From: G965220075 sp965220075 | GTDB lineage: Bacteria; Chloroflexota; UBA11872 | Length of the DNA stretch: 64,000 bases | Direction of reading: 5' to 3' | Assembly (NCBI GenBank): GCA_965220075.1 | Contig: OZ244806.1 | Location: 1,240,001 to 1,304,000, forward strand | Part shown: in pieces, positions 16,841-25,838 of the stretch | How the letters are laid out: every line of letters begins with the position of its first letter | Numbering within the stretch: position 1 is the stretch's first letter | Made by a program: the position numbers and the translations under genes | The notes under the pieces: model-generated | Seen by the model: the letters and a program-made list of their open reading frames with translations, nothing else | Told to the model about the DNA's origin: nothing | Databases searched by the model: none

Positions 16841-17941
16841 TGGTCATTGAGTAAATACAGTGACATACAATGCAGCGGGTGTGAGCCGCGTGGTGGCGGA
16901 GGTTGGGATGGAATGGACGGAGGCGCAGATGCGCGAATTGAGGGCGGCGATGCGCACCTCGCCGGTACCCTATATCCGGGTTAAGGCGCTGGCGGTGCTC
17001 AACGTGGCCCGTGGCGCTACGCGGCAGGAGGTAGCGGCGCTGGTGTGTGCCCATCGCGCGAGCGTGGGCGAATGGGTGCGGCGGTACCGGCAGGAGGGCG
17101 TGGCGGGGTTGGCGGTGGCGGCCGGTCGCGGGCGGCGGGCGCAGGTGGACGGGGCGGAAGTGGCGACCTACCTGCGGCAGTCGCCACGGACCTTCGGGGT
17201 GGCGCAGAGTCGCTGGACGCTGAGCGCCCTGGCCGGCACGGTGCCGAGTCTGCAGGGCATGACCGACTCGGGGGTCTATCGGGCCCTGGTGCGGCTGGGC
17301 TTCCGCTATAAGCGGGGACAGCCGCGCGTGCACAGCCCCGACCCCGCGTACGAGGAAAAAAGGGGCGCGTGGAGCAGGCCTTGAGGGAGGCCCGCGCCCG
17401 TCCCGGCGAGGTGGTCGTGCTGTTCAGCGATGAGGCCAGCTTCTATCGCCAGCCCGGCCAGGCCTGGCTGTGGGCCCGGCTGGGGCGGCGCCAGCCCCGG
17501 CTGCCCTACGCGCAGCGGGCCAACACCTGTATGCGGGTGGTGGGCGTGCTGGACGCGAGTTCCGGTCGCGTGCAGACCTGGGACTTCAACCGTCTCACAG
17601 CAGCCCGCCTGCGCCAGTGCTGGCTGCAGGCCGCGCGCCAATACCCCGACGCACAGAATATCTATCTGGTCATGGACAATTGGCCGGTCCATTTCCATCC
17701 CACCGCGCTGGACGCTCTGGCGCAGGACCCCCGCTTGCAACTCATCCGCCTCCCGACCTACGCCCCCTGGCTCAATCCGATTGAGAAGCTCTGGCGGCTG
17801 GTCCGCCAGCGGGTCACCCACGCCCACCCCTGGAGTGCCGACTTCGCGCACTTCCAAGACCAAGTGCGGGCGCAACTGCGCGCCTTTCAGCAGGGCTCCC
17901 CCAGCCTCCTCACCTATGTAGGCTTATTTCCTCAATGACCA
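16841..17941 (+). mobile_element. IS630-type insertion sequence, copy 1 (1,101 bp)
   Basis: The element begins TGGTCATTGAGTAAATA and ends with the inverse of TGGTCATTGAGGAAATA, giving terminal inverted repeats of about 17 bp with one mismatch. It is flanked by a TA duplication, the signature of IS630/Tc1-mariner elements. It carries a transposase in two overlapping frames. Copy 2 at 24647 has the same length and differs at only isolated positions (for example GGAGGTAG here versus GGAAGTAG there), so movement was recent. It sits at the centre of a REP palindrome. Confidence 0.92.
16908..17938 (+). CDS. IS630-type transposase made by a -1 frameshift (orfA + orfB)
   Basis: Frame one (to 17384) encodes a helix-turn-helix region: residues RVKALAVLNVARGATRQEVA and the following ASVGEWVRRYRQEGV bind the inverted repeat. 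Frame two (to 17938, last upstream start 17369) encodes the DDE catalytic domain: VVVLFSDEASF (first Asp), NIYLVMDNWPVHF (second Asp) and YAPWLNPIEKLWRLV (Glu). The frames overlap at GAGGAAAAAAGGGG (17352-17365); lysyl-tRNA slipping back one base on the A6 run would read AAA AAG and enter frame two. ATG 16908 follows GGAGG; a GTG at 16860 would add 16 residues. The frameshift is inference from the layout and family practice. Confidence 0.85.
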
Positions 17942-18098
17942 TAAGGTCGGGCCACCGCCGAAGCTGACCGTTTTTCGGCCGCCCATCTAAACGCGCGATT
18001 CCGCGCGGCGCGCACTTGGACAGAAGCTCCTCAGCTAGTACCTTGCTCGCATTCCGCAACGGCTCGTGTGGTAGTTGGTTCAACGGGAGGAACGGGCA

Positions 18099-19388
18099 AT
18101 GCCGGTAGAAGGCGACTACGAGTGCTATAGCGACGACTGGCAGCGCACCAATCCCGACCTGGTGCTCAACCTCCCCACGCAGCCGCCGCACTACTCAGAG
18201 CACCAGGACCACGTCCTGGTCGATTACACGCCCGGCGGCGACTTGCTGGCCATCTGGACAATGGCCCTCGATACCGTTGACGACATGGACGTGTTCTTTG
18301 CGCGCAGTTCGGATCACGGCCGCAGCTGGACCGCGCCCGCCCACATACACGAGCCGGGGCCGCAAGCGGGCCACGTGAGCAGCTTCGGTTTCCCGGTGAT
18401 GTCCAAGTCGGGCCGCATCTACGTTTACTACAACCGCTCGAAGGGGATCGGACAGAACATCCTCAACTCGGTGCTGCGCTGCCGCTACTCGGACGATGAC
18501 GGGCACACCTGGATGGACGGTGGGGTGGAGTTCGAGTACCGCCGCGGCAAGTGGGACAACCCCGATCCCAAGGTGCCGACCATGGGGGTGGTCTGGCAGA
18601 AGCCGATCCGCGACGCTATGGACCGGCACGTCGTAGCCCTGACCCGCACCGTCGCGCAGCAGATCAAGCCAGCTACCGACACAAGTCACATGGGCGGCTT
18701 CCCCAACTTGAACGAGTGCCGCAGCCAGTTCCTGCGCTTCGACAACATCGACGAGGGCCCCGACCCCAAGGACGTGAAGGTCACCTGGCTGCCCGACGAC
18801 GAGGACATGGTGTGGGTGCCCATGACCTTCGAGCCGCAGGCCTCCGAGGGCTTCACGTTCTGCCAGGAGCCGGGCCTGGTGCTGCTGCCGGACGGACGCC
18901 TGTTCACCGAGATGCGCACCGCCAACGGGCAGCTCTGGTACACGGTCTCGGACGACCACGGGCACAGCTGGCGGCCCACCGAGATTCTGCGCTACCGGGA
19001 CGACGGCGAGGCGATGCTGAATCCGATCGCGCCCTCACCCATGTACGCCCTGGAGGATGGGCGCTATCTGGTGTTCCTGCAGAATCACGACGGCTTCGGG
19101 TTCGGCGGCAGAGGCCCTCTGAACCTGAACAGCCGGCGCCCGCAGTTTCTGTCGGTGGGGGAGTTCCGGCCGAATGCGCACCAGCCGGTCTGGTTCAGTC
19201 AGCCGATGCTGCTGTTCGACACGGACAACGTGGGGGTGTATCCGCTGTACATGCGCTGGCTGTCGATGTACGCGAGCCTGTCGGAACGGGACGGCCATCG
19301 GATCTTCTGGTACACGGACCGCAAGATCTTCGCGCTGGGCCGCTATATAACCGATGAGATGCTGGCGCCCTTGACCGTCCCGTCGTAG
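18099..19388 (+). CDS. Sialidase-like BNR-repeat protein (exo-alpha-sialidase fold)
   Basis: A 429-residue beta-propeller protein. Three Asp boxes (S-x-D-x-G-x-x-W type) are visible: SSDHGRSW at about residue 70, SDDDGHTW at about 138 and SDDHGHSW at about 292. There is no signal peptide, so it would be cytoplasmic unless exported by an unrecognised route. Such proteins include sialidases but also many uncharacterised glycosidases, and the arginine triad cannot be verified here. The ATG at 18099 is chosen because GGGAGGAAC stands eight bases before it. The gene lies directly downstream of IS630 copy 1. Confidence 0.8.
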   Translation: MPVEGDYECYSDDWQRTNPDLVLNLPTQPPHYSEHQDHVLVDYTPGGDLLAIWTMALDTVDDMDVFFARSSDHGRSWTAPAHIHEPGPQAGHVSSFGFPVMSKSGRIYVYYNRSKGIGQNILNSVLRCRYSDDDGHTWMDGGVEFEYRRGKWDNPDPKVPTMGVVWQKPIRDAMDRHVVALTRTVAQQIKPATDTSHMGGFPNLNECRSQFLRFDNIDEGPDPKDVKVTWLPDDEDMVWVPMTFEPQASEGFTFCQEPGLVLLPDGRLFTEMRTANGQLWYTVSDDHGHSWRPTEILRYRDDGEAMLNPIAPSPMYALEDGRYLVFLQNHDGFGFGGRGPLNLNSRRPQFLSVGEFRPNAHQPVWFSQPMLLFDTDNVGVYPLYMRWLSMYASLSERDGHRIFWYTDRKIFALGRYITDEMLAPLTVPS

Positions 19389-19498
19389 CCCTTGGCGCCC
19401 GCGCCTAGCACGCCGGGCGGAGATGAGCGGCGCGGCGCGTCCGCGTACAGGAGATGCTTTGGGCGTGCGCATTTCGCCGCGCCCTCGGCGGCCGTCCG

Positions 19499-20473
19499 CT
19501 AAATCACTACCGCCAGCGTGGTCCCGGCTTCCACTCGCGGCAGGTGGCGGACCAGGATCACCGTGCCGCTCTTTTCGGTCCGGCACCTGAACTTCACGTG
19601 CCCGAACAGGTCCACCACCTCGCCCAGCAAGTCTCCCGCGGCCACCTGGTCGTGGAGATCGACCGCGGCTCGGAACAGACCGTCCACGGGAGTGACGTTG
19701 TGCAGCGCGAGGTTGCCGACGTTGGGTGTAGGGTCTTCTATCAGACGCTGATCGGCCGGCGGTTTAACCTGGCCGTCCAGCATTCCCAGGTGGATCATCA
19801 CCCGGCGGACGCCTTCCACGTAGGCCTCCACGTCTTCGCGGCGGCATCCGCCCGCGCCGGTGGCTTCGCAGTAGATCGACGGCACGCCCAGCTGGCGGGC
19901 GGCCGAGAGTGTCCGGCCCTCGTTCGGAGGGGTGCCCCAGACGAGCGGGATGCCGAACACGCGCGCGGCCTCGCGTTGCACCGCGGTCAGTGCCTCGTCG
20001 GCCAGCGCGTAACCCGCCAGCAGTGCCATGCGTGACGACTTGCCGGCCGAGTGCAGGTCGCACAGGAACGATGCGCGCCGTATGAAGTCCTGCGTCAGGA
20101 CGTGTGCCAGCCGCTCGGTCAGCGTGCCGTCGGCGCGGCCCGGGCACACCCTTGCCAGGTCCTGTCCGTCCGCCGGTCCCACCCGGTTGCCGGCCAGATA
20201 GGCGTCGACGTTGCAGCACGCTACCGCCACCCAGGTGCCGGACAGCGACTCCGGATCGAGCTCGGCGAATAGCTGCTTTACCGCCTCCATCGACTCATAT
20301 TCGTCCCCGTGCACTCCCGCCAGCGTGAGGAAGGTGGGCCCCTCCCGCGATCCCCGCACCACCAGGACAGGCATGGCCCGGTCGGCCGGCAGAAAGGCGC
20401 GCGGCGCGTGCCGGTAGGTCCGCCGCTCACCGGCCTGCGTGAGCCACCAGGGTGTTTCTGGCTGATCGCTCAT
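19499..20473 (-). CDS. Succinylglutamate desuccinylase/aspartoacylase family protein
   Basis: A zinc-dependent M14-like hydrolase of 324 residues. The zinc ligands are expected in LAGVHGDEYESM (His55 and Glu58) and in LCDLHSAGKSS (His about residue 140). A glutamate in IYCEATGAGG fits the catalytic position, and the C-terminal domain (DGLFRAAVDLHDQVAAGDLLG) resembles the barrel-sandwich lobe of this family. These enzymes cleave N-acyl amino acids or related amides. ATG 20473 is taken as start; an upstream in-frame start would add unlike sequence. It is convergent with the sialidase gene and its substrate is unknown. Confidence 0.82.
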   Translation of the reverse strand: MSDQPETPWWLTQAGERRTYRHAPRAFLPADRAMPVLVVRGSREGPTFLTLAGVHGDEYESMEAVKQLFAELDPESLSGTWVAVACCNVDAYLAGNRVGPADGQDLARVCPGRADGTLTERLAHVLTQDFIRRASFLCDLHSAGKSSRMALLAGYALADEALTAVQREAARVFGIPLVWGTPPNEGRTLSAARQLGVPSIYCEATGAGGCRREDVEAYVEGVRRVMIHLGMLDGQVKPPADQRLIEDPTPNVGNLALHNVTPVDGLFRAAVDLHDQVAAGDLLGEVVDLFGHVKFRCRTEKSGTVILVRHLPRVEAGTTLAVVI

Positions 20474-20563
20474 AGCGCGCAAGCTCTCCGTTCCAGGTCC
20501 AGCCCCTTCAACGACCCGGCGCAATGCGTCGGCGACGTGTGCGCCGGATCACGCTGGACTCGG

Positions 20564-20636
20564 TGGAGATGGCGGGACTCGAACCCGCAACCCCTTCCTT
20601 GCAAAGGAAGTGCTCTACCGATTGAGCCACATCCCC
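20564..20636 (-). tRNA. tRNA-Ala (anticodon TGC)
   Basis: Read on the minus strand, the gene starts GGGGATGTGGCTCAATCGG and folds as a cloverleaf. The anticodon arm CTTCC-TTTGCAA-GGAAG places TGC in the loop. The T arm is GCGGG-TTCGAGT-CCCGC. The acceptor stem contains the G3-U70 pair that identifies alanine tRNAs, and the discriminator base is A. CCA is not encoded. Confidence 0.95.
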
Positions 20637-20734
20637 CACGCCATTCTAAGCTCGCGCGGGCCTGTTGCTCGTGGGCCTTCAGGCGGTTGCCGAGAGGCTG
20701 CCTATGGGCCCTCTGATACCATGCAAGCGCTCCC

Positions 20735-20808
20735 GGGCTCTTAGCTCAGTTGGTTAGAGCGCGCCTCTGATAAGGGCGAGGTCCGTGGTTCGAATCCACG
20801 AGGGCCCA
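20735..20808 (+). tRNA. tRNA-Ile (anticodon GAT)
   Basis: The gene starts GGGCTCTTAGCTCAGTTGG, with D arm, anticodon loop CTGATAA (GAT) and T arm GTGG-TTCGAAT-CCAC. The acceptor stem GGGCTCT pairs with AGGGCCC, with one G-T pair. The discriminator base is A and CCA is not encoded. Its divergent neighbour is tRNA-Ala; no rRNA operon is nearby although this tRNA pair is often found in rRNA spacers. Confidence 0.95.
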
Positions 20809-20854
20809 CCGCTTCGCCACCAGCTCAAGTGAAAGATTTTCTTGAGGATGCCCC

Positions 20855-22585
20855 ATGCGCGCTTTCCTAAAACTCGCCCTCGGCCTGGCAGCCCTGTTCT
20901 CGGTTGTCGCCTGCAACGGCTCCGGCGTGGCGCCCCCGCAGGCGGAAACCTCGGAAGGGGAGAAAGTTCTGACGATCCTCTTCTGGCAGGCGCCAACTCT
21001 GCCAGGTTCCTACCTGTCGTCCGGCACCAAAGATCAGGAGGCCGGGGCGATCACTCTGGAACCCCTGGCCAAATACAACCCGGATGGCGAGCTCCTGCCG
21101 GCACTGGCCGCCGAAATCCCAACGCTTGAGAACGGTGGCTTTTCGCAGGATCTGATGTCGATTACGTGGAAGCTCAAGGATGGCCTGAAGTGGTCGGACG
21201 GCAGTGACGTGACGGCCGATGACGTGGCTTTCACCTGGCGCTATTGCGTAGATGAAGATACCGGCTGCACGGCCAGCGACGGGTTTACGGGCGTGGCCTC
21301 GGTGGAATCTCTCGATACTCTCACCGTCAAAATCACCTTCGACGCGCCCACACCCTATCCTTACGGTGCCTTCGTCAGCGGCGGCATGCCCATCATCAGC
21401 CGCGCGCAGTTCGCCGACTGCGTAGGCGCGGCCGCGGCGAGCTGTGAAGCCAAAAACACTGCCCCACTGGGCACCGGCCCCTACCGAATCATCAACTTCA
21501 AGGCCAACGAAGAGGCCGTCTATGAACGCAACCAGTTTTACCGAGGGACTGCGCCTTATTTCGACCGGGTAGTCCTCAAGGGCGGCGGCGATGCGATTGC
21601 GGCAGCCCGCGCCGTATTGGAAATGGGTGAAGCCGACTACGCCTGGAATCTGCAAGTGGCGCCGGAGACTCTTGCGGAGATGGAAGCGGCCGGACAGGGC
21701 AAAGTGGTCTCCGCGTTCGCCAGCCTGATTGAACGTATTGTCGTCAATCAGACGAACCCAGACCCTGCGTTAGGCGACGATCGCTCCGAGTACCTGGATG
21801 GGCAAAACCCTCATCCCTTCCTCACATACGAGCCGATTCGGCGGGCCATGTCCATGTCCATCGACCGCGGCCTCATATCCGAGCGGCTCTACGGCTTTGC
21901 CGGCAAGTCTGCCTGCAATGTGATCGAAGGCCCTCCGAACTACACTTCGACCGCAAACGATGAGTGCCTATCCCAGGATATCGAAGGCGCCAATCGGCTG
22001 CTGGACGATAGCAATGTGCTTGATACCGATGGGGACGGCATCCGGGAATATAACGGTGTTCCGCTGCGGATTACTTACCAAACTTCAGTCAATTCTATCC
22101 GACAGGAAACCCAGGCTCGTATTCGCGATTGGTGGCGTCAGATAGGCATTGAGACCGAGCTGGTGCAGCATGACGCCAGCGTCTTTTTCGGCGGCGATCC
22201 CGTGGCCGACAAGGATGCGTCGTATCGCCGGTTCTTCGCGGACGTTCAGATGTACGCCAGCTCTTCCGACATCGACCCACAGCAATATCTATCCGGTCAA
22301 CTCTGCGACCATATTCCGACACGGGACAACAACTGGGTCGGTGGTAACGACTCCCGCTCCTGCGACCCGGAGTACGACAGGCTCTTTGCCCAATTCACCC
22401 AAACCAGAATCGGACCCGAGCGCGCCGCGCTGATCAAACAGCTAAACGACATGCAAGTGCGGAACTATTACCAGATCCCGCTTGTGAACCGTGGATTCGT
22501 TTCCGCACACCTCAATACCCTGCAAGGCGTCCGTATCAACGGCTGGGACAGCGAGATGTGGAATATCGCCGAGTGGCGGCGTTAG
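20855..22585 (+). CDS. ABC transporter substrate-binding lipoprotein, family 5
   Basis: A 576-residue protein with a lipoprotein signal peptide: a positive start, a hydrophobic core (LALGLAALFSVV) and the lipobox VVAC with the lipidated Cys at residue 23. Family 5 hallmarks include WKLKDGLKWSDGSDVTADDV near residue 108-127, GTGPYRIINFKANEEAVYERN near 205, and the C-terminal RIGPERAALIKQLNDMQVRN. Base composition is a little less GC-rich than its neighbours, with codons such as AAT and ATT more frequent. It has no adjacent permease or ATPase genes. Ligand is probably a peptide or similar organic solute. Confidence 0.88.
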   Translation: MRAFLKLALGLAALFSVVACNGSGVAPPQAETSEGEKVLTILFWQAPTLPGSYLSSGTKDQEAGAITLEPLAKYNPDGELLPALAAEIPTLENGGFSQDLMSITWKLKDGLKWSDGSDVTADDVAFTWRYCVDEDTGCTASDGFTGVASVESLDTLTVKITFDAPTPYPYGAFVSGGMPIISRAQFADCVGAAAASCEAKNTAPLGTGPYRIINFKANEEAVYERNQFYRGTAPYFDRVVLKGGGDAIAAARAVLEMGEADYAWNLQVAPETLAEMEAAGQGKVVSAFASLIERIVVNQTNPDPALGDDRSEYLDGQNPHPFLTYEPIRRAMSMSIDRGLISERLYGFAGKSACNVIEGPPNYTSTANDECLSQDIEGANRLLDDSNVLDTDGDGIREYNGVPLRITYQTSVNSIRQETQARIRDWWRQIGIETELVQHDASVFFGGDPVADKDASYRRFFADVQMYASSSDIDPQQYLSGQLCDHIPTRDNNWVGGNDSRSCDPEYDRLFAQFTQTRIGPERAALIKQLNDMQVRNYYQIPLVNRGFVSAHLNTLQGVRINGWDSEMWNIAEWRR

Positions 22586-22737
22586 TTGCTGCCGGCCTGG
22601 CCCGAACCTCACTCACATTCAGGACCTTCCAACCCACTGCTCAGCCACTCGCAGCGCCTCCCGCGGTGTAAACCATGTGTCCGAACACGTGTAGATGATG
22701 TCTCCGGTCTGGACACTAGCGGAGGCGGGTTACGAGA

Positions 22738-22764
22738 ATGGTCATGACTATGGTCATAACCATG
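22738..22764. promoter_or_regulatory. Palindromic operator candidate for the toxin-antitoxin pair
   Basis: The stretch holds the 8-bp palindrome GTCATGAC (22741-22748) and the inverted repeat ATGGT-CATA-ACCAT (22750-22763), with ATGGTCAT also repeated directly 12 bp apart. It lies about 40 bp before the antitoxin start. Phd/YefM antitoxins usually repress their own operon at such sites. The binding role is inferred. Confidence 0.5.
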
Positions 22765-22804
22765 TTAGGCTGACCGATAATCACCGCTGACCAGGGAGCG
22801 CGCC

Positions 22805-23086
22805 ATGACGACGGATAGCGGCGCCGTGGGCGGCGCCCGGACCATCAAGGCGTCGGAGTTCAAGGCCAGGTGCCTCAAGCTCATGGACGAGGTGGCGGAA
22901 AGCGGCGAGGAGATCGTGATCACCAAGAACGGCCGTCCGGTCGCCCAACTCAAGCCGTACCGCCAGAAGCCTAAGAGTCTCTTTGGCATCGATAGAGGCC
23001 GGATCGAAATCCTTGGCGACATCATCGAGCCCATCGACGTGGAATGGGAGGCCGAGTCCAACCCGGACCGAGTACTCAACCCGTGA
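22805..23086 (+). CDS. Type II antitoxin, Phd/YefM family
   Basis: A 93-residue protein with the Phd/YefM DNA-binding domain: TIKASEFKARCLKLMDEVAE at residues 13-32, then GEEIVITKNGRPVAQLKPY at residues 34-52. The acidic tail (IIEPIDVEWEAESNPD, about residues 73-88) would wrap and block the VapC toxin. Its TGA stop overlaps the toxin ATG by one base (TGATG), so the two are translationally coupled. Palindromic repeats upstream probably serve for autoregulation. Confidence 0.88.
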   Translation: MTTDSGAVGGARTIKASEFKARCLKLMDEVAESGEEIVITKNGRPVAQLKPYRQKPKSLFGIDRGRIEILGDIIEPIDVEWEAESNPDRVLNP

Positions 23087-23481
23087 TGCTGCTCGACACG
23101 CACGTCATGCTTTGGCTGCGATTGGGTCAAGAGCGGCTGGGAACCAACGCCCGGTTCGAGATCGACCAGGCATGGCAGTCGGGTGATATCTGCGTGTCCG
23201 CGACCTCGTTCTGGGAAGTAGCAGTGCTCAAGGGCAAGGGGCGGATCAGGTTTCCTGAGGACGTCGGCCTATGGCGCCGGGAGCAATTGGAGCAAGGCGT
23301 CGTCGAAATTCCCGTTGACGGCGAGATCGGAATTCGGGCGGCGAATCTGACCGACTTCCACGCCGACCCCGCCGACCGCTTTATCGTCGCTACGGCCCTC
23401 AAAGGCCATCAGCTGGTGACGGCGGACCAGCGCATCCTCCACTGGTCCGGCCATCTCAACCGCCTGGACGCGACGGAATGA
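23086..23481 (+). CDS. PIN-domain toxin, VapC-like
   Basis: A 131-residue PIN ribonuclease. All four acidic positions are seen: Asp4 in LLDTHVMLW, Glu44 in SFWEVAVL, Asp97 in DPADRFIVATAL, and Asp114 in LVTADQRIL. These bind Mg or Mn in the RNase active site, and family members often cleave tRNA or rRNA. The start ATG overlaps the antitoxin stop; a GTG one codon upstream is an alternative. The closest pattern is the VapC subgroup paired with Phd-like antitoxins. It should be neutralised by the gene before it. Confidence 0.9.
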   Translation: MLLDTHVMLWLRLGQERLGTNARFEIDQAWQSGDICVSATSFWEVAVLKGKGRIRFPEDVGLWRREQLEQGVVEIPVDGEIGIRAANLTDFHADPADRFIVATALKGHQLVTADQRILHWSGHLNRLDATE

Positions 23482-23631
23482 ACGGCTCATCTGTGGGCAC
23501 GGGTGTGGACGCATGGGCGATCTGAGCAACCTGCCCGCCCATTGCAGATGGGAGTGGGCAACCACGAGGTTTGCCTCAACAGGGGCGCTCCTAGCACCGA
23601 CTCGCTCAATGTCGTCAGGAGGAATCGTCTA

Positions 23632-24613
23632 ATGGGAGATTGCAAGTACTGTGGGCAGTCCGCCGGTTTCTTGCGCAGCCATCACAAGGAGTGCGCGGAG
23701 AGCCACGAGAGGGCCACGAGCTCCATCAGCGCTATGTGCGTGGACGCGGCTCTGCACGGCGCCGGCCTTGACGAGTTGCCCGCGCGAATTCGTGAGACCG
23801 CCGCGGGCGGCCGCGTGGATGTCGCGGGCGATCAGATGACCGAGACGCTATCGAGGGGCTGGTGCGACGCGGTGGCCGGAGGCGATGGAAGATCACGCGC
23901 TCTCCTCGCAGGAGAAGCGCGGCCTGAACCGCTACCGAGCGCGATTCGATCTCCCTGAAAACCGGCTCGACGGCGGCGGCCATTTCGAGCTCTTCAGGAT
24001 GATGGCGTTGCTCAACTCGCTGGCAGACGAGGGCGTGGTGCCCCGCTTCGACCGCAAGGCGGTCAGAGCCCGCTTCGGGCGCTTGCCATTCAACCTGATG
24101 AAGAGTGAAGCGTTGATCTGGGTGTTCAACGACGTGGGCTACGTGGAGCAGGTGACGCGCCGTGAGTTTCGGGGCGGATCCATGGGCATGAGCTTCCGCG
24201 TCGCCAAGGGTGTGTACGTGCGCCCGAGCCAGTTCCGGGGTCGAAGCGTTGACTCCAAGTCCATGGAGCACACGGATTCCGGGATACTCGGCATCACCAC
24301 CAAGCACATCTACTTCGCGGGCAGCGAGAAGCGCTTCCGGGTCCGCTTGGAGAAGATCGTCTCGTTCGAGCCTTACCAGGACGGGCTCGGAATCATGCGG
24401 GACTCCGCGCGGGCGAAGCCGGAGGTGTTCACGATGGGCGCGTCCGGCTCATGGTTCTCGGTCAACATCATCGACGCGCTGCTGGACATGGACACGATCG
24501 CGTTGCCCAAGAGCGACTCTCCCACCCTGGACGATATTGTGGAGGAGCCCGGCGACGATGACGATGCCGATGACGCAGGTCCCTTCATTGCCGGCGCGGG
24601 CGCGTCGCTCTAG
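23632..24613 (+). pseudogene. Conserved hypothetical gene broken by a 13-nt insertion
   Basis: The first frame starts at ATG 23632 after an ideal AGGAGGAA site and encodes a zinc-ribbon-like start CKYCGQSAGFLRSHHKEC. It should continue into the second frame, which begins EDHALSSQEKRGLNRYRARF and later reads ITTKHIYFAGSEKRFRVRLE and KIVSFEPYQDGLGI. The join falls in GACGCGGTGG..AAGATCACG; removing 13 bases (about 23875-23887, CCGGAGGCGATGG) restores one frame of about 320 residues. The insert resembles the sequence around it, so slippage is likely. The second part could still be made from the ATG at 23885. Function is unknown; the family has a tail that resembles a lipid- or phosphate-binding PH-like fold, which is a weak guess. 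Confidence 0.7.
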
Positions 24614-24646
24614 TAAGCAGGGATGCGGGCAGGTGGCCCGACCTTA

Positions 24647-25747
24647 TGGTCATTGAGTAAATACAGTGACATACAATGCAGCGGGTGTGAGCCGCGTGGT
24701 GGCGGAGGTTGGGATGGAATGGACGGAGGCGCAGATGCGCGAATTGAGGGCGGCGATGCGCACCTCGCCGGTACCCTATATCCGGGTTAAGGCGCTGGCG
24801 GTGCTCAACGTGGCCCGTGGCGCTACGCGGCAGGAAGTAGCGGCGCTGGTGTGTGCCCATCGCGCGAGCGTGGGCGAATGGGTGCGGCGGTACCGGCAGG
24901 AGGGCGTGGCGGGGTTGGCGGTGGCGGCCGGTCGCGGGCGGCGGGCGCAGGTGGACGGGGCGGAAGTGGCGACCTACCTGCGGCAGTCGCCACGGACCTT
25001 CGGGGTGGCGCAGAGTCGCTGGACGCTGAGCGCCCTGGCCGGCACGGTGCCGAGTCTGCAGGGCATGACCGACTCGGGGGTCTATCGGGCCCTGGTGCGG
25101 CTGGGCTTCCGCTATAAGCGGGGACAGCCGCGCGTGCACAGCCCCGACCCCGCGTACGAGGAAAAAAGGGGCGCGTGGAGCAGGCCTTGAGGGAGGCCCG
25201 CGCCCGTCCCGGCGAGGTGGTCGTGCTGTTCAGCGATGAGGCCAGCTTCTATCGCCAGCCCGGCCAGGCCTGGCTGTGGGCCCGGCTGGGGCGGCGCCAG
25301 CCCCGGCTGCCCTACGCGCAGCGGGCCAACACCTGTATGCGGGTGGTGGGCGTGCTGGACGCGAGTTCCGGTCGCGTGCAGACCTGGGACTTCAACCGTC
25401 TCACAGCAGCCCGCCTGCGCCAGTGCTGGCTGCAGGCCGCGCGCCAATACCCCGACGCACAGAATATCTATCTGGTCATGGACAATTGGCCGGTCCATTT
25501 CCATCCCACCGCGCTGGACGCTCTGGCGCAGGACCCCCGCTTGCAACTCATCCGCCTCCCGACCTACGCCCCCTGGCTCAATCCGATTGAGAAGCTCTGG
25601 CGGCTGGTCCGCCAGCGGGTCACCCACGCCCACCCCTGGAGTGCCGACTTCGCGCACTTCCAAGACCAAGTGCGGGCGCAACTGCGCGCCTTTCAGCAGG
25701 GCTCCCCCAGCCTCCTCACCTATGTAGGCTTATTTCCTCAATGACCA
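24647..25747 (+). mobile_element. IS630-type insertion sequence, copy 2 (1,101 bp)
   Basis: Same length, ends and target as copy 1, with TGGTCATTGAG termini and TA duplication. It lies between the broken conserved gene and a DUF1697 gene. Both transposase frames are open, so this copy is potentially active. Confidence 0.92.
24714..25744 (+). CDS. IS630-type transposase, copy 2 (-1 frameshift fusion)
   Basis: The frames match copy 1 in protein sequence: a helix-turn-helix part ending at 25190 and a DDE part ending at 25744 with FSDEASF, VMDNWPVHF and WLNPIEKLW. The overlap carries the same A6 run (25162-25167) before GGGG, where a -1 slip would join the parts. The ATG at 24714 follows GGAGG; the upstream GTG at 24666 is an alternative. 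Confidence 0.85.
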
Positions 25748-25838
25748 TAAGGTCGGGATACATCAGCTCCTACCCGCACTTCCGCCACTCTATTCTGAGA
25801 TGGGGCGCAGTGCTCGCCATGGGCATTGACCGGTCGCC

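Larger units (their letters stand above)
16831..17951. repeat. REP palindrome split by IS630 copy 1
   Basis: CCCGACCT lies at 16831-16838 and AGGTCGGG at 17944-17951. Each is followed or preceded by TA at the IS edge (16839-16840 and 17942-17943). Removing the element and one TA gives CCCGACCTTAAGGTCGGG, a perfect 18-bp palindrome. Confidence 0.88.
24637..25757. repeat. REP palindrome split by IS630 copy 2
   Basis: CCCGACCT (24637-24644) and AGGTCGGG (25750-25757) flank the IS, each with a TA (24645-24646 and 25748-25749). Without the IS the site is the same 18-bp perfect palindrome as at copy 1. The outer flank GGTGG on the left is the same as at other palindromes. Confidence 0.88.

Noticed and set aside
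20564..20808. Possible rRNA operon spacer (tRNA-Ala and tRNA-Ile together)
   Set aside because: The two tRNAs are divergent and no 16S or 23S sequence lies on either side.
22628..22716. Short minus-strand frame reading GDIIYTCSDTWFTPREALRV
   Set aside because: It looks protein-like and ends in a stop, but has no start codon or ribosome site; too short to call.
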